A DNA stretch of 17,447 nucleotides from Candidatus Methanomethylophilus sp. UBA78 (GTDB taxonomy: Archaea > Thermoplasmatota > Thermoplasmata > Methanomassiliicoccales > Methanomethylophilaceae): NCBI GenBank assembly GCA_002503545.1, contig DARY01000022.1:1-17447 (forward strand), given 5' to 3'. The notes under the pieces were generated by a model. The model was given only the letters and a program-made list of their open reading frames with translations. It made no database searches and was not told the DNA's origin. A program made the translations under genes and the position numbers. Position 1 is the first letter of the stretch; every line of letters begins with the position of its first letter. Positions 14,213-17,447 of the stretch are shown here, piece after piece.

Positions 14213-14793
14213 AGATCATCTCAGTGACGGACAGGAAGAACTGCGTGAGACCGCTGGAGGAGCAGGTGGAGCTCATCTGCAGGGCGGGCGCCGACATGGT
14301 GGTCCTCCGCGAGAAGGACCTCCCGCCGGAGGATTACCTCGCCCTCGCCGACCGCATCAGGAAGATATGTGCCAGATACGAGACCGAGTTCTGCGTCAAC
14401 ACCTTCACGGACATCGCGAGGGACCTGGGCGTAGGGACCGTCTGGGTCTCGTTCTCCGGCATCATATGCAGCGGCAGGCCGGACTTCCCGAACGTGGGCG
14501 TCTCCGTCCACTCGGTCGGCGAGGTCGACGTGGCCGAGAACCTCGGGGCGGGGTTCATAGTGTTCGGCAACGTCTTCGAGAGCACCTGCAAACCCGGGAA
14601 ACCGGCGGCGGGGCTCGAGGAGCTCTCGCGCATATGCACCAAATCCAGCGTGCCTGTGTACGCCATAGGCGGGATGGACCCGGAGAACTCGGGGGCGGCC
14701 GTCGCCGCCGGAGCCGAAGGCATATGCATGATGTCGGGACTTATGACGGCGGACGACCCGGCGGACGTGATAAGAAGGACCAGGAGAGCCTGA
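14209..14793 (+). CDS. tenI: TenI-like / ThiE-family protein at the operon end
   Basis: This 194-residue protein is a ThiE-fold barrel but not a normal ThiE. It keeps ISVTDRKN, LREKD (33-37) and VYAIGGMDPEN, yet the HLGQSD motif is replaced (VSFSGIICSG) and the T-x-T-K phosphate segment reads VFGNVFESTCKPG. The latter, and AIGGM through MSGL, closely resemble TenI of Bacillus, a thiazole tautomerase that aromatises the ThiG product. In TenI the residue before VFE is, from memory, a His (His122) that matters for catalysis; here it is Asn121. It could be a tautomerase with altered chemistry or a non-catalytic partner. Position directly after thiH favours a thiazole-branch role. Its stop is 8 nt from the convergent pth2 stop, and no hairpin is visible between them. 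Confidence 0.85.
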   Translation: MKIISVTDRKNCVRPLEEQVELICRAGADMVVLREKDLPPEDYLALADRIRKICARYETEFCVNTFTDIARDLGVGTVWVSFSGIICSGRPDFPNVGVSVHSVGEVDVAENLGAGFIVFGNVFESTCKPGKPAAGLEELSRICTKSSVPVYAIGGMDPENSGAAVAAGAEGICMMSGLMTADDPADVIRRTRRA

Positions 14794-14801
14794 GCCCGGG
14801 T

Positions 14802-15176
14802 TCACAGCATCTTGAGGTCGCCGGTTATCTTGTCGAGGACCGACTGCTTCTCCGGACCCATGCCCAGGCAGGTGTAGGTGCCGGGATCGATCTCGGTCCG
14901 GCCGGCGTCGCAGATGATACTGTTTGTTATACCCTGCCGGTCGGCGATGGCCTTGAACTCGAAGAGCTGCATCTCGCTGTCGACCTTGAGCACGGCGATC
15001 TTCTGCCCGCGGGAATCCCACTCGGAGAAGGAGGAAGGGTCCTTCTTCTTCGACGCGAGGGCGCACGATACCGCGGCGTGGCACGCCTGGGCGGCGGATT
15101 TCCCTTTGGACATCTTGAGGTCCTGCCTCATCAGGATGACGACCTTGTATTCCGAATCCCTGTCGAAGGAGAGCAT
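14802..15176 (-). CDS. pth2: Peptidyl-tRNA hydrolase, archaeal/eukaryotic type (Pth2)
   Basis: Pth2 frees tRNA from prematurely released peptidyl-tRNA. The 124-residue protein has the family core YKVVILMRQDLKMSKGK (10-26) followed by SAAQACHAAV (27-36), then an aspartate-containing DAGRTEIDPGTYTCLGMGP close to the C-terminus. These are the canonical Pth2 signatures and length is normal; this enzyme is not related to bacterial Pth and is a strong archaeal marker. ATG 15176 is chosen because a TATA box lies about 27 nt upstream and the protein then begins ten residues before the core; the frame is open further upstream across the promoter. Confidence 0.96.
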   Translation of the reverse strand: MLSFDRDSEYKVVILMRQDLKMSKGKSAAQACHAAVSCALASKKKDPSSFSEWDSRGQKIAVLKVDSEMQLFEFKAIADRQGITNSIICDAGRTEIDPGTYTCLGMGPEKQSVLDKITGDLKML

Positions 15177-15198
15177 ACCGACTCGATTGTCTCGCCTT

Positions 15199-15208
15199 GT
15201 TAATAAAC
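15199..15208 (-). promoter_or_regulatory. TATA box for pth2
   Basis: GTTTATTAAC on the minus strand is centred about 27 nt before the pth2 ATG, with no ribosome binding site between them: leaderless geometry. Confidence 0.55.
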
Positions 15209-15248
15209 AATGGCACTGCATGCAGCCGCACGGGCATACGACCAATCG

Positions 15249-15257
15249 CTTTATACA
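15249..15257 (+). promoter_or_regulatory. TATA box for the Sel1-repeat gene
   Basis: CTTTATACA is centred about 25 nt before the ATG at 15278, again without a ribosome binding site. It shares the 101-bp divergent region with the pth2 promoter. Confidence 0.55.
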
Positions 15258-15277
15258 ACCGAACTATACGGTAACCC

Positions 15278-16606
15278 ATGTTCCGTACCGCCAAAGCGAA
15301 GGGTCCCGACGAGATGGTGCGTCAGGCCGACGAATACCGCATCGGCAGTACGACCGAGCAGTCCTTCGCCGCCGCCTTCTCGCTTTACCGCAGAGCCGCG
15401 GCCAAGGGCCACGTCCGCGCCCAGTACGTGCTGGGCACCATGTACGAGAGCGGACACGGGGTCCCGCAGTCCTACCGCGAGGCCGCCAAGTGGTACGAGA
15501 AGGCATCGTCCCAGGACTACCACGACGGCACGTGCGCCCTCGCCTTCCTGCACGAATCGGGACTCGGCGTCAAGAGGTCCCGCTCCTACGCCATAGAGCT
15601 CTACGAGAAGGCCGCCATCGCCGGGAACGCACGTGCGCAGAACAATCTGGGTCTCATCTACATGGATCCGAACGGACCGGAGCACAACGACCATGCCGCG
15701 GTGACGTGGTTCCAGAAAGGGAACATGTCCGGCAACCCCTCCGCGCAGACCAACCTGGGGAGGATGTACGAGAAGGGGCTGGACGTAAAACGCTCCTGCG
15801 AGACGGCCTCCGTGCTGTTCAAGAAGGCCGCCAAACAGGGCAACACCACCGCCAAGAGGCTCCTGGCCGGGCTCTACCTCTTCGGCCTGGGCGTCGACAG
15901 GTCGGAGACCATAGCCAGACACCTCTACCTAGAAGCGGCGAGATGGGGCGACGCGTACGCCGTCGCGGAGCTCGAGAGGGGGGCCGAACCCGACGAGAGC
16001 TATGTGCCAGCGATGAAGAAGGCGACCGACCCCTCCTCCCAGCTGCTCAACGGCCTCGCCCATCTCGACGGTTCCCGCACCGGGTGCTCCCCGGCCACCG
16101 CCATGTACTGGCTGGAACAGTCGGCGAAGGCCGGAAACACCACCGCCATGTACGTGTTGGGACAGATCTACGAGAACGGATTCGGCACGGAGACGTCCGT
16201 CAGGACGGCCGCCAAATGGTACAGATGGGGGGCGGACAAGGGCAACGGGCCCTGCGCCTACAATCTGGCATATCTGTACGAGAACGGCATCGGTCTCGAC
16301 AGGTCCGCCGGCATGGCGTTCGAACTGTACAGGAGGGCCTCCGAATCGGAATGCGACGACGACGCCAAATCCGACGCCCTCTTCGCCCTCGGGTCCATGT
16401 ACTCCGACGGGACCGGGACGGAGAGATCCCCTGAGCTGGCACTTTCCGCCATACGGAGGTCCGCGGACCTCGGGCATGCGAGTGCGCAGTTCGCGGCCGG
16501 GAGGATGCTGCTCGAAAAGGATGCGGCCGGGGCCGCCGGATACCTCAGGATGGCCGCCGACCAGGGAGACCCCCGGGCCCTGAAACTGCTGGCGGATATG
16601 GATTGA
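15278..16606 (+). CDS. Sel1-like (TPR-related) repeat protein, about 12 units
   Basis: The 442-residue protein is nearly all Sel1-like repeats of about 36 residues, each an antiparallel helix pair with the pattern A-x2-YEKAA-x-G-x3-A-x2-LG-x-MYE-x-G-x-GV. Clear units begin near SYREAAKWYEKAS, SRSYAIELYEKAA, SCETASVLFKKAA, SPATAMYWLEQSA and SVRTAAKWYRWGA; the sixth and seventh units (ARHLYLEAARWG, YVPAMKKATD) are shortened and degenerate, splitting the solenoid into an N-terminal five and a C-terminal five. Such solenoids act as protein-binding scaffolds; the partner is unknown. No signal peptide or membrane segment is visible, so it is probably cytoplasmic. The start is fixed by the leaderless TATA spacing. 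The gene is monocistronic and no neighbour suggests a pathway. Confidence 0.9.
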   Translation: MFRTAKAKGPDEMVRQADEYRIGSTTEQSFAAAFSLYRRAAAKGHVRAQYVLGTMYESGHGVPQSYREAAKWYEKASSQDYHDGTCALAFLHESGLGVKRSRSYAIELYEKAAIAGNARAQNNLGLIYMDPNGPEHNDHAAVTWFQKGNMSGNPSAQTNLGRMYEKGLDVKRSCETASVLFKKAAKQGNTTAKRLLAGLYLFGLGVDRSETIARHLYLEAARWGDAYAVAELERGAEPDESYVPAMKKATDPSSQLLNGLAHLDGSRTGCSPATAMYWLEQSAKAGNTTAMYVLGQIYENGFGTETSVRTAAKWYRWGADKGNGPCAYNLAYLYENGIGLDRSAGMAFELYRRASESECDDDAKSDALFALGSMYSDGTGTERSPELALSAIRRSADLGHASAQFAAGRMLLEKDAAGAAGYLRMAADQGDPRALKLLADMD

Positions 16607-16634
16607 TACATAATCCGCGCCCGTCCGGCAATCC

Positions 16635-16644
16635 TATTTTAAAT
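16635..16644 (+). promoter_or_regulatory. TATA box for the 140-aa hypothetical gene
   Basis: TATTTTAAAT is centred about 28 nt before the ATG at 16668, with no ribosome binding site in between. Confidence 0.5.
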
Positions 16645-16667
16645 CGGTCCGCGGATACACTGGGCAT

Positions 16668-17090
16668 ATGGCGCAGGTCGACATCACATACCACCATTCC
16701 GAGGAACCGAACCCGCCCGCGGGGACAGAGATCAGAAGGAAGAGCATCGCCGAGATGGAGGAGTACCTGAACCATCTCGTGAGGGAGATGAAGTTCGCAG
16801 GCGTCTCGACCAAGTTCGAGTCGGTCAAGAAGGATGGCAAGAACGATATCGTCGTCAACGGCAAGACCGCGGCGCAGATACTCGACGGTCTGGAGATAAG
16901 GAGGCCCGAGGTGCAGGGGGAGGCCGCATCCTACCCTATCATAAAGTTCGAGAGGTCCCCCGACGACTGGAACACCGACTACATAGAGGACATCTCCGAC
17001 ATCCTGATGAAGAACGTCCTCTCCAAGGCGTTCGCCGACTCGGAGAAGCTCCGCATAAAGGAACTCAGGCGCAAGATGGACGAGGAGTGA
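16668..17090 (+). CDS. Small cysteine-free protein of unknown function (140 aa)
   Basis: I cannot assign a function. The protein starts MAQVDITYHHSEEPN, then has a helix (SIAEMEEYLNHLVREM), a strand pair around GVSTKFESVKKD and NDIVVNGKTAAQILDGL, and a strongly charged helical C-terminus (SEKLRIKELRRKMDEE). The order strand, helix, strand, N-x-I-x-VNGK-x4-IL recalls the DUF2703-type archaeal proteins as I remember them, but those carry conserved cysteines and this one has none, so the link is tentative. It looks soluble. The leaderless TATA spacing supports the start at 16668. A strong hairpin follows, so it is probably a single-gene unit before tgtA. Confidence 0.8.
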   Translation: MAQVDITYHHSEEPNPPAGTEIRRKSIAEMEEYLNHLVREMKFAGVSTKFESVKKDGKNDIVVNGKTAAQILDGLEIRRPEVQGEAASYPIIKFERSPDDWNTDYIEDISDILMKNVLSKAFADSEKLRIKELRRKMDEE

Positions 17091-17100
17091 TCCCGTCCGC

Positions 17101-17125
17101 GGTCGCCGCCGGTTGTGCGGCGACC
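17101..17125 (+). terminator. Hairpin terminator before tgtA
   Basis: GGTCGCCGC / GCGGCGACC is a perfect 9-bp GC-rich stem with a 7-nt loop, 10 nt after the stop of the 140-aa gene and just before the AT-rich tgtA promoter. Confidence 0.6.
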
Positions 17126-17129
17126 ATTC

Positions 17130-17139
17130 ATTTATAAAC
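17130..17139 (+). promoter_or_regulatory. TATA box for tgtA
   Basis: ATTTATAAAC is centred about 26 nt before the tgtA ATG at 17160, in the leaderless arrangement; there is no ribosome binding site (the leader region reads CCAATCCCCAACCA). Confidence 0.6.
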
Positions 17140-17159
17140 AGGATGCCAATCCCCAACCA

Positions 17160-17447
17160 ATGTTTGAGATCGTCAAAAGAGACGGGATGGCCCGCATAGG
17201 GAAGTTCACCACCACTTCCGGGCGCACCATCGAGACGCCCGCCCTGCTTCCCGTCATCAATCCGAAGATCAAGACCGTCACGCCGAGGGAGCTCTACGAG
17301 GAGTTCGGATTCGGTGCGATGATCACCAACTCGTACATCATAAAGAAGAACCCCGCCCTGCAGGAGGAGGCCCGGTCCAAGGGGCTCCACGAGATGCTAG
17401 ACTACCCAGGGATCATCATGACGGACTCGGGGACGTTCCAGAGCCAC
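17160..17447 (+). CDS. tgtA: Archaeosine tRNA-guanine transglycosylase TgtA, 5' part only
   Basis: TgtA exchanges guanine-15 of archaeal tRNA for preQ0, the first tRNA-level step to archaeosine. Only 96 residues are inside the window. They begin MFEIVKRDGMARIGKF and contain TPALLPVINP, NSYIIKKNP and the conserved MTDSGTFQ with Asp89, the active-site aspartate of the TGT family. These match the N-terminal catalytic barrel; the C-terminal PUA and accessory domains lie outside. The frame is open to the edge and the start is fixed by the TATA box. Confidence 0.93.
   Translation, partial: MFEIVKRDGMARIGKFTTTSGRTIETPALLPVINPKIKTVTPRELYEEFGFGAMITNSYIIKKNPALQEEARSKGLHEMLDYPGIIMTDSGTFQSH

Noticed and set aside
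14878..16434. Long open frame of 518 codons on the plus strand, covering pth2 in antisense and the Sel1 gene in another frame.
   Set aside because: Arg-, Gly- and Pro-rich translation without motifs; it shadows two well-supported genes in GC-rich DNA.

Overview
This GC-rich window (17.4 kb) reads as an ordinary, densely coded archaeal chromosome. The archaeal markers are Pth2-type peptidyl-tRNA hydrolase, an archaeosine tRNA-guanine transglycosylase at the right edge, a ThiD-ThiN fusion, and TATA-box promoters placed about 25-28 nt before start codons, which gives leaderless mRNAs. Together with a membrane-anchored FKBP protein, a Sel1-repeat protein and oxygen-sensitive ThiH, this suggests an anaerobic Thermoplasmatota archaeon, most likely of the methanogenic Methanomassiliicoccales. 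The lineage is an inference, not a demonstration.

Layout: (1) 1-5165 is an arginine block. argJ (its last few codons run off the window) and argC lie on the minus strand, divergent from argG-argH on the plus strand; the four enzymes cover several steps from glutamate to arginine. (2) 5330-6712 is a minus-strand O-acetylhomoserine sulfhydrylase (metY-like), convergent with argH. (3) 6837-7223 is an unrecognised small protein, divergent from the thiD-thiN fusion gene (7368-8663). (4) 8759-9703 is a membrane-anchored FKBP-type protein. (5) 9865-14793 is a tight seven-gene thiamine operon, thiM-thiE-thiS-thiF-thiG-thiH-tenI, most junctions overlapping or within 1 nt. (6) 14802-17447 holds pth2 (minus), a 12-unit Sel1-repeat protein, a small cysteine-free protein of unknown function and the 5' end of tgtA.

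The most interesting part is the thiamine region. It encodes a bacterial-style anaerobic thiazole pathway (ThiS sulfur carrier, ThiF adenylyltransferase, ThiG synthase, ThiH radical-SAM tyrosine lyase), thiazole salvage (ThiM), HMP-P phosphorylation (ThiD) and three potential thiamine-phosphate-synthase-related domains (ThiN, ThiE, TenI-like). ThiS is hidden because its only plausible start is CTG, overlapping the thiE stop and preceded by a perfect AGGAGG. The ThiN domain and the TenI-like protein both deviate at residues expected to matter. The two thiamine transcription units share a candidate operator (TCCTAGGGWTAT) abutting their TATA boxes. ThiG uses deoxyxylulose phosphate, a metabolite most archaea are not expected to make, so the operon raises a substrate-supply question.

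I found no CRISPR array, insertion sequence, tRNA, rRNA or TPP riboswitch. No intergenic stretch exceeds 300 bp; the longest is the 237-bp argC/argG divergent promoter region.
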